Positions 11,142 through 23,482 of a stretch of 64,000 nt of DNA are shown here, piece by piece; position 1 is the stretch's first letter, and every line of letters starts with the position of its first letter. The notes under the pieces are model-generated. The model was given only the letters and a program-made list of their open reading frames with translations, had not been told where the DNA came from and made no database searches. The DNA is from Mactromeris polynyma (lineage: Eukaryota > Mollusca > Bivalvia > Venerida > Mactridae), in contig JASFXZ010000001.1 of NCBI GenBank assembly GCA_032209605.1, positions 24,928,619 through 24,992,618 on the forward strand, written 5' to 3'. A program made the translations under genes and the position numbers.

Positions 11142-12156
11142 TATGCCCCCTCTATTCAAAGAATGGTAGAAGGGGATTAAATGTATTCCCTGTCCGTCCG
11201 TCCGTCCGTCCGTCCGTTGGCCAAATTAGCCTTGTCCGCTCTCAAAGTCAAAGAGTTTTCATTCGATATTTACCAAACTTGGTGAAAATGTTTGTGGGCA
11301 TAATATCTGGACCAATTTCGATAACCAGCCACATCGCCCCAGGCACTTCGGAATTATGGCTCTTGTATTATCCAAAAATGGCCAAATAAGCCTTGTCCGC
11401 TCTCTAAGTCAAAGAGTTTTCATCCGATCTTTACCAAACTTGGTGAAAATGTTTGTGGGTATAATATCTCAGTCAAGGTCAATAACCAGCCACATTGCCC
11501 CAGGCACTTCGGAATTATGGCTCTTGTATTATCCAAAAATGGCCAAATAAGCCTTGTCCGCTCTCTTAGTCATAGAGTTTTCATTCGATCTTTACCAAAC
11601 TTGGTGAAAATGTTTTAGGGCATAATATCTCAGTCAAGTTTGATAACAAAGACACATCGCCCAAGGCACTTCGGAATTATGGCCATTGAATTATCCAAAA
11701 TTGGCCAAATTAGCCTTGTCCGCTCTCAAAGTCAAAGAGTTTTCATTCGATCTTTACCAAACTTGGTGAAAATGTTTGTGGGCATACTATCTGGACCAAT
11801 TTCGATAACCAGCCACATCGCTATAGACTAATACAATACTGGTTAAAGTAGATATCGGCTACAATTCACCAATTGTTTAGCAGATATAGCCCCTTTTCGA
11901 CTTAGAAAATGGCTTCCGAACAATGATTCTTGAAAGAATGGGTGGATATTGAGCATATGAGTGTAGACTAATAAAATACAGGTCAAGTTTGATTTCATTT
12001 ACAATCTACCAATTTGTGGAGGAGTTATCTTAAAATAGTTTCCAATTATTAACCTTTGAAAGGATGGATGGATTCAATTCATATTGCTTCAACATTATTT
12101 AGCCTTTACTGAAAAGCCTAAAGCGAGTACATCCCTGTCCTATGGACGCATCTAGT
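11142..12156 (+). mobile_element. TGCCCCC-type element with four 161-bp repeats
   Basis: It begins with TATATGCCCCCTCTATTC and a (GTCC)n run (about 11191-11217). Four tandem copies of a 161-bp segment follow, starting at 11222, 11383, 11544 and 11706; the last is partial and ends about 11822. Each carries GCCTTGTCCGCTCTC, AGAGTTTTCATTCGAT, TTACCAAACTTGGTG and AATGTTTGTGGGCATA. After that come two diverged copies of a segment beginning TAGACTAATAMAATAC (11825 and 11965). The right boundary is uncertain, possibly near GGACGCATCTAG (12143-12154). Open frames across the repeats are by-products. A lone fragment of the 161-bp unit lies at 43185-43260. Confidence 0.7.
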
Positions 12157-13095
12157 TATTACTTATTCGTTACGCTATTCGAGTCGGGCTATAATCATTT
12201 GCTCGTAATTTTGAGCGATAATACTTGTTTGATACGAGTAAGAGAAGTCTCTGAATTAATAATCACATCTCGCAAGTCTAGACTATTCAAGCGTATCCGC
12301 GACCATTATATATATACTTAAAAGCATTAAGTCATGTGATGGTTTAAGCTCACCTGATCCCTCTGAAATTATGTCATGACTTATTTGGATCAATACATCG
12401 TATTTCTAATACTAATTCAACTGCCTGGATCGAGGCAATAAATACTTGCATTGCCACGTGCTCCAATAATTCCCTGACATTTCTAGCCACCTAAAATCAC
12501 TGATTATAGAAATAAGTCTGGAATGGCATGCGAACTATATTTCATTAAGCCTTTCGCTACCCGTCCGCGGTGTATGATTATACTTACATTTGACAATGAA
12601 CCAAGATTCATAGACGATCCAATACCATCACCCCAGACAGGAAATACAAACACATATTTCAGATTCCTTCATTCAAGTACTACAACCAAAAGTGATAATA
12701 GTATGTCCTTGGAACAATGGGGGTCTGACGGAAAATGATACTCACTATCATACAACGATAATGAATGACTGTTACTTGGTACATGTCCGACATTGTCATA
12801 AAACAATCTAGTCTGGTGTATAAAAATCGAATATAACATTTTCTTTTCTAAATATTCTGACAAATTTCGGGGGAAATCTCCACGAGTGTGAATGATAAAC
12901 TTTGGGTGATAAATATATTATCACAACAGGTATTTATTTTATGTTTGGATACGCGATGCTACCATTGTTATTTCACGTTCAAACGGCTTGTTGGATTTTA
13001 CCCGAAATGTATTGTTGTCGCGCTTGTTTCGTTGTTTGGTGCTGTCATCGTTCGAGTTGGGTTTCAGTTGTCTACATTCTACGTTATCTTATGTT
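12157..13095. other. Intergenic, no gene seen
   Basis: AT-rich sequence without a recognisable gene or repeat. The overlapping open frames at 12888-13181 run into the SINE and are not supported. Confidence 0.55.
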
Positions 13096-13341
13096 CCCCG
13101 TCTCTCTTGTCCGAGTGGTTAAAGCATCCGCCTTCGGAGCGGGAGGTCGAAGGTTCGAATCCCGGTAGAGGTCCGTTCTGATATGGCCGTTTTGTGAGCT
13201 GCCAGCTAGTTAAATAATGGTAACAGTGTGCCTACCTGCCTGGTGCATGGCATTAGAAGATAGGAATCTGGAAATAAATGTGCTCATAAATGGCTGGCTG
13301 TTTCAATATGGGCAACACTTTAATAAATAAACACTTTACTT
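13096..13341 (+). mobile_element. tRNA-derived SINE, family 1
   Basis: The tRNA-like head has an A-box region (GTCCGAGTGGTTAAAGC) and a perfect B box, GGTTCGAATCC, near 13153. These are the internal RNA polymerase III promoter elements. The body is shared with the reverse copy at 1754-2008, and the 3' end is TAATAAATAAACACTTTACTT-like. The intact B box makes this the better preserved of the two copies. Target duplications were not clear. Confidence 0.85.
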
Positions 13342-13837
13342 GATATTTGGAGTTGTCCAGCAGAAAGTTTCGTTATACGTAGTTTATTTAATTTGAGTGA
13401 TTGAAGGTTGTGAGGTTAGGTGCACCCCATACCCGGCTTACACCCCAGTAGTGGTTTTGCCACTGCTCGTTCAAACTGGGATTTTCACATATCGTTTGCA
13501 TTCATGTCTTGTGTCCCTTTTGACTGTGAACTTGTTTACTTACAAGTATGTATATATTTTTAAGTCTCCTCGTGATTTAGCTGTGACTGTGTACCTGTTA
13601 ACTAAATAACACAATTTGCACAATTGGCCCCATTACGTGAAAGCGATAATTCGTGTCAACTAGCTACTAAGTTTAGTTTAGTGCCGAAAGGCGTGACATG
13701 CTAGTAATTTAAACAACCGTTACTACTAAAGTTAACTGTACTTTTTATGTGGCTTCTCCTCGAAATTCAGTTTTATATACAAGTAAGTGGCGGGGTGTGC
13801 ACATGGATACATGTCGCCCTCTTTCAGGTCGTTGTTT
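13342..13837. other. Spacer, no gene seen
   Basis: About 500 bp between the SINE and the 36-bp array. No coding or repeat structure is evident. Confidence 0.5.
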
Positions 13838-14103
13838 GTGACCATAAGTCGTCTTTCTTCTACAGATCAATCGTTTATCGTCATATACCGTCTTCATCTA
13901 CGGGTTGATACTTAATGGACATACGCCGCCTTCCGTCTAATCAATGGTTTCATGGCCATACCTCGTCGTTCTACGGATCGTTTCTTAATGACCATACATC
14001 GTCTTCTGCCTATCGAAAATGTTTGACAGTACGTCGAATTTCTTCGTGAGAACGTTAATGTATACCCCCATACATTGTTGTCGTTCTTAAGATCCATAAT
14101 GCA
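13838..14103. repeat. Degenerate edge of the 36-bp array
   Basis: Diverged relatives of the neighbouring array unit, recognisable by recurring TGACCATA..CGTCTTC and GATAC.T.ATGG pieces. Array edges normally decay in this way because they escape homogenisation. Confidence 0.6.
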
Positions 14104-14860
14104 TGGCCATACATCGTCTTCCTCTTGTTCGATACTTTATGGCCATACATCGTCTTCCTCTTGTTCGATACATTATGGCCATACATCGCCTTCCTCTTGT
14201 TCGATACTTTATGGCCATACATAGCCTTCCTCTTGTTCGATACTTTATGGCCATACATCGCCTTCCTCTTGTTCGATACTTTATGGCCATACATCGCCTT
14301 CCTCTTGTTCGATACTTTATGGCCATACATCGTCTTCCTCTTGTTCGATACATTATGGCCATACATAGCCTTCCTCTTGTTCGATACTTTATGGCCATAC
14401 GTCGCCTTCCTCTTGTTCGATACTTTATGGCCATACGTCGCCTTCCTCCTGTTCGAAACTTTATGGCCATACGTCGCCTTCATCTTGTTCGATACTTTAT
14501 GGCCATTTGTCGCCTACCTCTTGTTCGATACATTATGGCCATACCTCGCCTTCCTCTTGTTCGATACATTATGGCCATACGTCGCCTTCCTCTTGTTCGA
14601 TACATTATGGCCATACGTCGCCTTCCTCTTGTTCGATACTTTATGGCCATACGTCGCCTTTCTCTTGTTCGATACTTTATGGCCATACGTCGCCTTCCTC
14701 TTGTTCGATACTTTATGGCCATACGTCGCCTTTCTCTTGTTCGATACTTTATGGCCATACGTCGCCTTCCTCTTGTTCGATATATTATGGCCATACGTCG
14801 CCTTCCTCTTGTTCGATACTTTATGGTCATATGTCGTCTTCCTCCTGTTCGATACCTCGC
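14104..14860. repeat. 36-bp tandem array, subfamily A (about 21 copies)
   Basis: The unit is 36 bp, built from ATGGCCATACATCGCCTTCC followed by TCTTGTTCGATACTTT, with small variants (CATCG or CGTCG; TACATT or TACTTT). The unit length is a multiple of three and lacks stops, so several frames stay open for about 250 codons on both strands (for example 14103-14867 and 14125-14892). These frames are products of the array and are not evidence of genes. Confidence 0.95.
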
Positions 14861-14889
14861 ACTTTAGATTTATAATTTGTGCCCATATA

Positions 14890-17800
14890 TAACCTTGCTG
14901 AAAGTCGATACTTTATGGTCAGACATTGCCGTACTGCAGGTCGATAATCTATGGTCATTCATCGCCCTACTGCAGGTCGATAATATATGTTAGATAATCT
15001 ATGGTCGATAATCTATAGATGGTCATACATCGCCCTACTGCAGGTCGATAATCTATGGTCATATATCGCCTTACTGCAGGTCGATAATCTATGGTCATAC
15101 ATCGCCTTAGTGAGGTAGATAATCTATGGTTATACATCGCCCTACTGCAGGTCGATAATCTATGGTCATACATCGCCTTAGTGAGGTAGATAATCTATGG
15201 TTATACATCGCCCTACTGCAGGTCGATAATTTATGGTCATGCATCGCTGTACTACAGGACGATAATCTATGGTCATACATCGCCCTACTGCAGGTAGATA
15301 ATCTATGGTCATACATCGCCCTACTGCTGGTCGATAATCTATGGTCATACATCGCCCTACTGCATGTCAATAATGTATGGTCATTTCACCACTGCATGTC
15401 GATACTTTATGGTCATACATCGTCCTACTGCAGGTCGATAATCTATGGTCATGCATCGCCCTACTGCAGGTGAATACTTTATGGTCATGCATCGCCCTAC
15501 TGCAGGTCGATACTTTATGGTCATGCATCGCCCTACTGCAGATCGATATTTTATGGTCATACATCGCCCTACTGCAGATCGATATTTTATGGTCATACAT
15601 CGCCCTACTGCAGGTCGATACTTTATGGTCATGCATCGCCCTACTGCAGATCGATATTTTATGGTCATACATCGCCCTACTGCAGATCGATATTTTATGG
15701 TCATACATCGCCCTACTGCAGGTCAATAATGTATGGACATTTCACCACTGCAGGTCGATACTTTATAGTCATACATCGTCCTACTGCTGGTCGATAATAT
15801 ATGGTCATGCATCGCCCTACTGCAGGTCGATAATCTATGGTCATGCATCGCCCTACTGCTGGTCGATAATCTATGGTCATACATCGTCCTGCTGCTGGTC
15901 AATAATGTATGGTCATTTCACCACTGCAGGTCGATACTTTATGGTCATACATCGTCCTACTGCAGGTCGATACTTTATAGTCATACATCGTCCTGCTGCT
16001 GGTCGATACTTTATAGTCATACATCGTCCTACTGCAGGTCGATAATCTATGGTCATTTCACCACTGCAGGTCGATACTTTATAGTCATATATCGTCCTAC
16101 TGCTGGTCGATACTTTATAGTCATACATCGTCCTACTGCAGGTCGATAATCTATGGTCATTTCACCACTGCAGGTCGATACTTTATAGTCATACATCGTC
16201 CTACTGCTGGTCGATACTTTATAGTCATACATCGTCCTGCTGCTGGTCGATACTTTATAGTCATACATCGCCCTACTGCAGGTCAATAATGTATGGTCAT
16301 GCATCGCCCTACTGCTGGTCGATAATCTATGGTCATGCATCGCCCTACTGCTGGTCGATAATCTATGGTCATGCATCGCCCTACTGCTGGTCGATAATCT
16401 ATGGGCATACATCGCCCTACTGCAGGTTAATAATCTATGGTCATGCATCGCCCTACTGCAGGTAGATAATCTATGGTCATGCATCGCCCTACTGCTGGTC
16501 GATAATCTATGGTCATGCATCGCCCTACTGCTGGTCGATAATCTATGGGCATACATCGCCCTACTGTAGGTTAATAATCTATGGTCATGCATCGCCCTAC
16601 TGCAGGTAGATAATCTATGGTCATGCATCGCCCTACTGCAGGTCAATAATGTATGGTCATTTCACCACTGCAGGTCGATACTTTATGGTCATACATCGTC
16701 CTACTGCTGGTCGATAATGTATGGTCATTTCACCACTGCAGGTCGATACTTTATGGTCATACATCGTCCTACTGCAGGTCGATAATCTATGGTCATGCAT
16801 CGCCCTACTGCAGGTCAATAATGTATGGTCATTTCACCACTGCAGGTCGATACTTTATAGTCATACATCGTCCTACTTCATGTCGATAATCTATGGTCAT
16901 GCATCGCCCTACTGCAGGTCAATAATGTATGGTCATTTCACCACTGCAGGTCGATACTTTATGGTCATACATCGTCCTACTGCTGGTCGATAATGTATGG
17001 TCATTTCACCACTGCAGGTCGATACTTTATGGTCATACATCGTCCTACTGCAGGTCAATAATGTATGGTCATTTCACCACTGCAGGTCGATACTTTATGG
17101 TCATACATCGTCCTACTGCTGGTCGATAATGTATGGTCATGCATCGCCCTACTGCTGGTCGATAATCTATGGTCATGCATCGCCCTACTGCTGGTCGATA
17201 ATCTATGGTCATGTATCGCCCTACTGCTGGTCAATAATGTATGGTCATGCATCGCCCTACTGCTGGTCGATAATCTATGGTCATGCATCGCCCTACTGCA
17301 GGTCAATAATGTATGGTCATGCATCGCCCTACTGCTGGTCGATAATCTATGGTCATGCATCGCCCTACTGCTGGTCAATAATGTATGGTCATGCATCGCC
17401 CTACTGCTGGTCAATAATGTATGGTCATGCATCGCCCTACTGCTGGTCAATAATGTATGGTCATGCATCGCCCTACTGCTGGTCAATAATGTATGGTCAT
17501 GCATCGCCCTACTGCTGGTCAATAATCTATAGTCATACATCGTCCTACTGCTGGTCGATAATCTATGGTCATGCATCGCCCTACTGCAGGTCAATAATGT
17601 ATGGTCATGCATCGCCCTACTGCTGGTCGATAATCTATGGTCATGCATCGCCCTACTGCTGGTCAATAATGTATGGTCATACATCGCCCTACTGCTGGTC
17701 GATAATGTATGGTCATGCATCGCCCTACTGCTGGTCAATAATGTATGGTCATGCATCGCCCTACTGCTGGTCAATAATGTATGGTCATGCATCGCCCTAC

Positions 17801-18560
17801 TAATGGTCAATAATGTATGGTCATGCATCGCCCTACTGCTGGTCGATAATCTATGGTCATGCATCGCCCTAATGCTGGTCGATAATCTATGGTCACGCAT
17901 CGCCCTACTGCTGGTCAATAATGTATGGTCATACATCGCCCTACTGCAGGTCGATAATCTATGGTCATGCATCGCCCTACTGCTGGTCAATAATGTATGG
18001 TCATACATCGTCCTACTGCAGGTCGATAATCTATGGTCATGCATCGCCCTACTGCTGGTCAATAATGTATGGTCATGCATCGCCCTACTGCTGGTCGATA
18101 ATCTATGGTCATGCATCGCCCTACTGCTGGTCAATAATGTATGGTCATGCATCGCCCTACTGCTGGTCGATAATCTATGGTCATGCATCGCCCTACTGCT
18201 GGTCGGTAATCTATGGTCATGCATCGCCCTACTGCAGGTCAATAATGTATGGTCATTTCACCACTGCAGGTCGATACTTTATGGTCATGCATCGTCCTAC
18301 TGCTGGTCGATAATCTATGGTCATGCATCGCCCTACTGCATGTCAATAATGTATGGTCATTTCACCACTGCAGGTCGATACTTTATGGTCATACATCGTC
18401 CTACTGCTGGTCGATAATCTATGGTCATGCATCGCCCTACTGCTGGTCGATAATCTATGGTCATGCATCGTCCTACTGCAGGTCGATAATCTATGGTCAT
18501 GCATCGCCCTACTGCAGATGAATACTTTATGTTCATCCCACCACTGCAAGTCGGCAATTT
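14890..18560. repeat. 36-bp tandem array, subfamily B, with 68-bp higher-order units
   Basis: The unit is ATGGTCATGCATCGCCCTAC followed by TGCTGGTCGATAATCT (36 bp), clearly related to subfamily A next door (ATGGYCATRCATCG and GTCGATA are shared). A 32-bp variant, ATGGTCATTTCACCACTGCA plus GGTCGATACTTT, alternates with the 36-bp form to give 68-bp higher-order units around 16650-17130. From about 17100 to 18240, two 36-bp types (GATAATCT and AATAATGT endings) are interspersed. Roughly 100 units are present. All long open frames here, up to 395 codons, are by-products. Confidence 0.95.
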
Positions 18561-19110
18561 AAGGTAATTAATTATGCATCAATAATCTTTCTGCATGTAT
18601 AGACAAACTTTAGACACAGTTTGAATGAAATAGCGACGTTTTATCAAGTTAATTTGGTTGTTTCAAATTGGTTAAATTTCAAGCTAATAGTGACAATCAT
18701 CGATGACCTTTTGTTGAATTTTTAAAACATTAGTCAGTCCAACATAGGTGACATACTTAACATAATATCTCAGTGCTCGACAATCCACATCTAAAGCGTG
18801 ATTTATCCTTATGTCATACACGTTTATAATTGTTAAATGATGCTGTATCTTTGTTACACACAGTTGGCTATTAAACTTGACCTCATTCTTTGTACTATTT
18901 TAATTAAGAGAAACACAGCAGGTATATAAAGGTTCAACAATGGTCGTACCGAGTCTAATTTGAATGTACCGTCTGCATGAATAAGGAAAATTGTGCTTAG
19001 CAGGGAGACAGTTTCACTGTGTTGTAGCTTTGTAGTGCTTAAATAACCATCATGAAATGTATTGTGTATTCCTGTCTGTTCGTTTCAAAATACATAACTC
19101 ATAAGTTTTA
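18561..19110. other. Spacer, no gene seen
   Basis: AT-rich sequence between two tandem arrays. No supported feature. Confidence 0.55.
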
Positions 19111-19936
19111 TTAGGGGAGAAACTACCATATACCTATCAGAGAGGAGAAACTACCGTATACCTATCAGAGGGGAGAAACTACCGTATACCTATCAGAGAG
19201 GAGAAACTACCGTATACCTATCAGAGGGGAGAAACTACCGTATACCTATCAGAGAGGAGAAACTACCGTATACCTATCAGAGAGGAGAAACTACCGTATA
19301 CCTATCAGAGGGGAGAAACTACCGTATACCTATCAGAGGGGAGAAACTACCGTATACCTATCAGAGGGGAGAAACTACCGTATACCTATCAGAGAGGAGA
19401 AACAACCGTATACCTATCAGAGGGGAGAAACTACCGTATACCTATCAGAGAGGAGAAACAACCGTATACCTATCAGAGAGGAGAAATTACCGTATACCTA
19501 TCAGAGAGGAGGAACTACCGTATACCTATCAGAGGGGAGAAACTACCGTATACCTATCAGAGGGGAGAAACTACCGTATACCTATCAGAGGGGAGAAACT
19601 ACCGTATACCTATCAGAGGGGAGAAACTACCGTATACCTATCAGAGGGGAGAAACTACCGTATACCTATCAGAGAGGAGAAACTACCGTATACCTATCAG
19701 AGGGGAGAAACTACCATATACCTATCAGAGAGGAGAAACTACCGTATACCTATCAGAGAGGAGAAACTACCGTATACCTATCAGAGGGGAGAAACTACCT
19801 TATACCTATCAGAGAGGAGAAACTACCGTATACCTATCAGAGGGGAGAAACTACCGTATACCTATCAGAGAGGAGAAACTACCGTATACCTATCAGAGGG
19901 GAGAAACTACCGTATACCTATCAGAGAGGAGAAACT
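19111..19936. repeat. 28-bp tandem array (about 29 copies)
   Basis: The unit is 28 bp: GAGAAACTACCGTATACC followed by TATCAGAGRG. Copies are nearly identical, differing mainly as GAGAGGAG versus GAGGGGAG, with rare changes (AACAACC, CCATATAC). High identity implies recent expansion or ongoing homogenisation. Confidence 0.95.
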
Positions 19937-20786
19937 ACACACATTGTCTAATTCTCTTTGTGTACGCCGTATAAAGCAATAAATAAAGGTTTACATGTAG
20001 TTGTATATGCTATCCCCCTTCTTCTAGTACTGGTCTTGTTCAGAGACAAGGGTACTATATAATCGTCGGCCCGAAGCTTAATGCTCATTTATTTGTGCGT
20101 GTCTTACATGGTAACATTTTTCAAACAGTATTATTTATAGGATGGAATGACGCACGCACACGAAGGTAGTGTTCTTATTGTTGTATGTAGCGGTATATTT
20201 GATTGTCTTTTGTGTATACCTGCACTTTGTTGTAATTAAAATCTTGTGATTGAGCACGTGTTGGGCGGATCCTAATTATCTTTATTAGAATAATACACGG
20301 ATAATGCGCAGTATTCTGCATAACTAGTTATGCAGCAAATCAAATTGGATTCGGAATTATTTATGTTTTTTTGCTAGAGTTACTGGAATTCACTTGTCTA
20401 ACTTCTACTTGAAGAGCAGTGGAATAACGATTGTATTGTATGTTCCAGCTTATAAACATAATATCTTTACCAGAATTTCCATGTGTCTTTATTTTACAAA
20501 ACTTTGAACGGATATTTAGAATAATTTCTCTTATTTTTTCTACCAACAATTATTTAAATTCATCCCGTTGAAAAAACAATATGTACATGAATACTGCATA
20601 CTTTCTTATATATATCAATAAATGTACCAAGTCTCTGTTTTATGGTAAGCTGAATGCAGTCGTCATAATTTCTCGGTATTGTCATGGCTTAATCTAAACT
20701 AGCATTGCATAAGTAAAGTATTTTACAATGTCATCAGATTTCCCTTCGATTGGAATGGTTATCAGCATTTTACTAATCTACACTTA
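19937..20786. other. Spacer, no gene seen
   Basis: AT-rich unique sequence without supported coding or repeat structure. Confidence 0.5.
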
Positions 20787-20798
20787 TAATTATCTTTA

Positions 20799-21004
20799 GG
20801 GAGGCGCAGTGATCGAGGGGTAGAGCGCCTGACTCCTGAACCGAAGGTCGTCAGTTCGAGCCCCGCGATGAGCAGGGTTTGGTCACTGTACGTCATAATC
20901 CCTAGATTTGGCCCGAGAACTTATTAGTAGCCAGGAAGCACTTATCATGAGTGATTTGTTAAAGTTGTAAGACTTGTCTCACAATTGATGTGAACTAAAC
21001 AACT
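20799..21004 (+). mobile_element. tRNA-derived SINE, family 2, with 12-bp target duplication
   Basis: A 206-bp insertion flanked by perfect 12-bp direct repeats TAATTATCTTTA (20787-20798 and 21005-21016), the target duplication expected of LINE-driven retroposition. The head is tRNA-like: GATCGAGGGGTAGAGCGCCT (A-box region), ACTCCTGAACC (anticodon-arm-like) and CAGTTCGAGCCCCG (B box). The tail ends CTTGTCTCACAATTGATGTG. A diverged reverse copy lies at 49111-49306. Confidence 0.9.
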
Positions 21005-21330
21005 TAATTATCTTTATAATTTTATCTGGTCTCGTCATTTCACGATTCGTTTCTTTCATGCTCATAATTTTCTCAATATATTTAAAAAGTTGCTTTAAGA
21101 TACATTTCCATACGTGTTAGTTGGGTTGGCTACTCTCTATGTTGCATCAACTGCTGGTTTTCGTCTATAAACGTACATGTAAATTTCTGTAAAGAGTTTT
21201 ATTAGACGGCACATTTGCTCATTAAGTAAATGAACAACAAAGCTCTTGTATGAGCAGCGAGGTGTGACAGCGAACGTTTACCAGTCTACTGAGAGCGTAT
21301 TTTATCTAGTATTTTACAAGTCTATGGTAT

Positions 21331-21408
21331 CACGTGGCTGGGTATCGAACCTACGAACTGTTGCACTCAAAGCCGACACTTTACCGTTGACCTATCGAGG
21401 CGGTCATT
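21331..21408 (-). mobile_element. tRNA-like SINE head, different family
   Basis: Minus-strand sequence with ACCGCCTCGATAGGTCAACG, a central AGTGTCGGCTTTGAGTGC and a B box GGTTCGATACC followed by CAGCCACG. This matches the layout of a tRNA gene but the ends do not form a clear acceptor stem, so a SINE head is preferred over a functional tRNA. The SINE body would extend toward lower coordinates and was not delimited. Confidence 0.55.
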
Positions 21409-23482
21409 GTCAATGAAGAATTGTTGCTAAGTCACTTCTGGAACGTATCAGATATGAGATAGTGCGTAGTTTTCATTTCTTTAAATCCTTCATGTTTAAA
21501 TTTTTTTTTAAAGTAATGTAGGACTTTCTGAAGGAAACTACTCGAATTGCGATCTTCTTGTTTAAAGCCGTATATGTACAGAAAATCAGTCAGTATCGTG
21601 AAGTTGATATTAAATATATTGAAAAAAATCACATTTTTACTAGTTTCAACACGGTTATAAGATTCTTACAGTTCAAAGCTATAGAAAATATACACACGAT
21701 TGGTTTCTCTCTGATATTTAGTAATTTCAATTCGTACAAAAAATATTCCCAGTTACTCAAAGAAAAGCATGAACTTCAACAGTCATTTCAATTACGCGCT
21801 TCAAAAAATGTCTCTTTAAAAAACCCCGATATTTTCCAACCAATTTTCGAATGATACAGGCAGTCGAACACACGCGCGTACATTGTGAAAACAATCTCTG
21901 CATCTATACCACTGGTGTGCTGTGAGTAGTACTACATAAATACTGCCATGTAATATATCAGTGAATCTGACCATTCGTGCATACAGCTATTGAACGATGT
22001 ACTACTTGTTTAAATTAGTATTTTAACATTACTACCATTACTAGGATGGCGCAGTACTTACCTCTGTTACAAAAATAGTGATAGGATTATAGTTTATTTG
22101 GTAGAAGTTGTGTGAAAGTACACACATTGTACTGTACTTGTACGCGCGTTTCGCGTCTGTGTTAATCATTACAGGATTTTTATACAAAAGGTAAACATAA
22201 TTCGTTTAATTTAATACATGTATGTTTAATCCATTTTGTACAATTTGGGTAATTTATAATCAGAATTTGTTTTTGTTTTCAACAAAAAAAATAGTAAAAG
22301 CAATTTATTTTTATTTCTACATTTTGCATATAGGCCTAAATTAAACATTTATAGACACGTGATATTTCTTATTTGATTTCATTTCGAGGTTATTTTGTTA
22401 GTCGCCATGCATTGACCGATTTCGCAACGTAACCCTCGCATAAAGTGCATTCGTGTTCATTTATAACAAAGGCAAAAATTATCACATTTTCTTGGTTTAA
22501 AAAATGTAGACGACGAAGTGCTTTAAATTGCATTAAATGTTGGTCTCACATTCCGTGATCAGAGGCCAATGCAACAATACATTATCTGTAACAAAATAGT
22601 TCCGTGTTGAACTAAGATGCAATGTTTTACTACTTCCGTTGGAATTCAATCTCAGTTGTGTTGCAAAATTGTCTATGTTAGGTTATCTTCCATTTGTGCA
22701 CTCGTACGAGGATTTGCATCCCTTATGTGTCAGCTTAATTCACCAGCTGATTGATTAATTAATCTCAATTACATAATAAATAAATCCCTTTGATGTCATA
22801 AATAACGGTACGCATGTAAACAAGAATATTGAACAGAACAGATATTTTTTATTTATAAACATATTGTATTTTTCGTATAAGAAATAATTTGACGCTCCAC
22901 TGGTGCCCACATTTTGTTTTAATGTGTCTACCATATTTTAACTCAATAACACACCACGTCACAACTAATACCGACTCTCTTATGAAGCAATGGTGGTTTT
23001 ATCATTGATGTTTCACTGTACATGTATACATGATAGTATTGATATTAGATTCGCGTTGTTTGGTTAAAGTTAACGAAGTTTATTTCATTATATACAGAAG
23101 CGTAATGCATTTTGTACCGGAAAGCCCGAACTAAATGAAAATTTATGAAAAACTGAAAATGTCTCCAACACTTAATTCAAACATTGTAACTATAATTGAA
23201 TCACTCAGATTTTGACCACAATGTAAATTAATTTATGTGTTATATGTTGGATTATGTGTAATTATTTCACAAAATTTTTATCATAGAATACCACTCGTGA
23301 TAACACCTGGGCTCACATAATAATATCAACCAGTGTCAGCGTGCGTAGTTTAATCATACATGTATACACTGTTGTGTTCACATATCATTAAGTTATTATT
23401 GCTGTGAAACAGCTTGTTCTTATGTCCCTGACGAATCTTTATGTAATATGTAATGTAATAACTGTTGTTTATTGTTCTGTTC
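21409..23482. other. Intergenic, no gene seen
   Basis: About 2.1 kb of AT-rich sequence. The open frame at 21558-21854 has Phe/Lys/Ile-rich composition typical of random AT-rich translation. No repeat was recognised. Confidence 0.5.

Noticed and set aside
13096..13170. Functional tRNA gene
   Set aside because: The A and B boxes are present, but the acceptor stem does not pair and the sequence continues into a body shared with another copy, so it is a SINE.
14055..18557. Long open frames of 100-395 codons on both strands
   Set aside because: All lie in 36-bp arrays. A stop-free unit of 12 codons keeps frames open automatically, and opposite-strand frames are equally long.
14104..19936. Possible CRISPR array because of short regular repeats
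   Set aside because: There are no spacers between repeats; units are directly adjacent tandem copies in a eukaryotic, intron-containing context.
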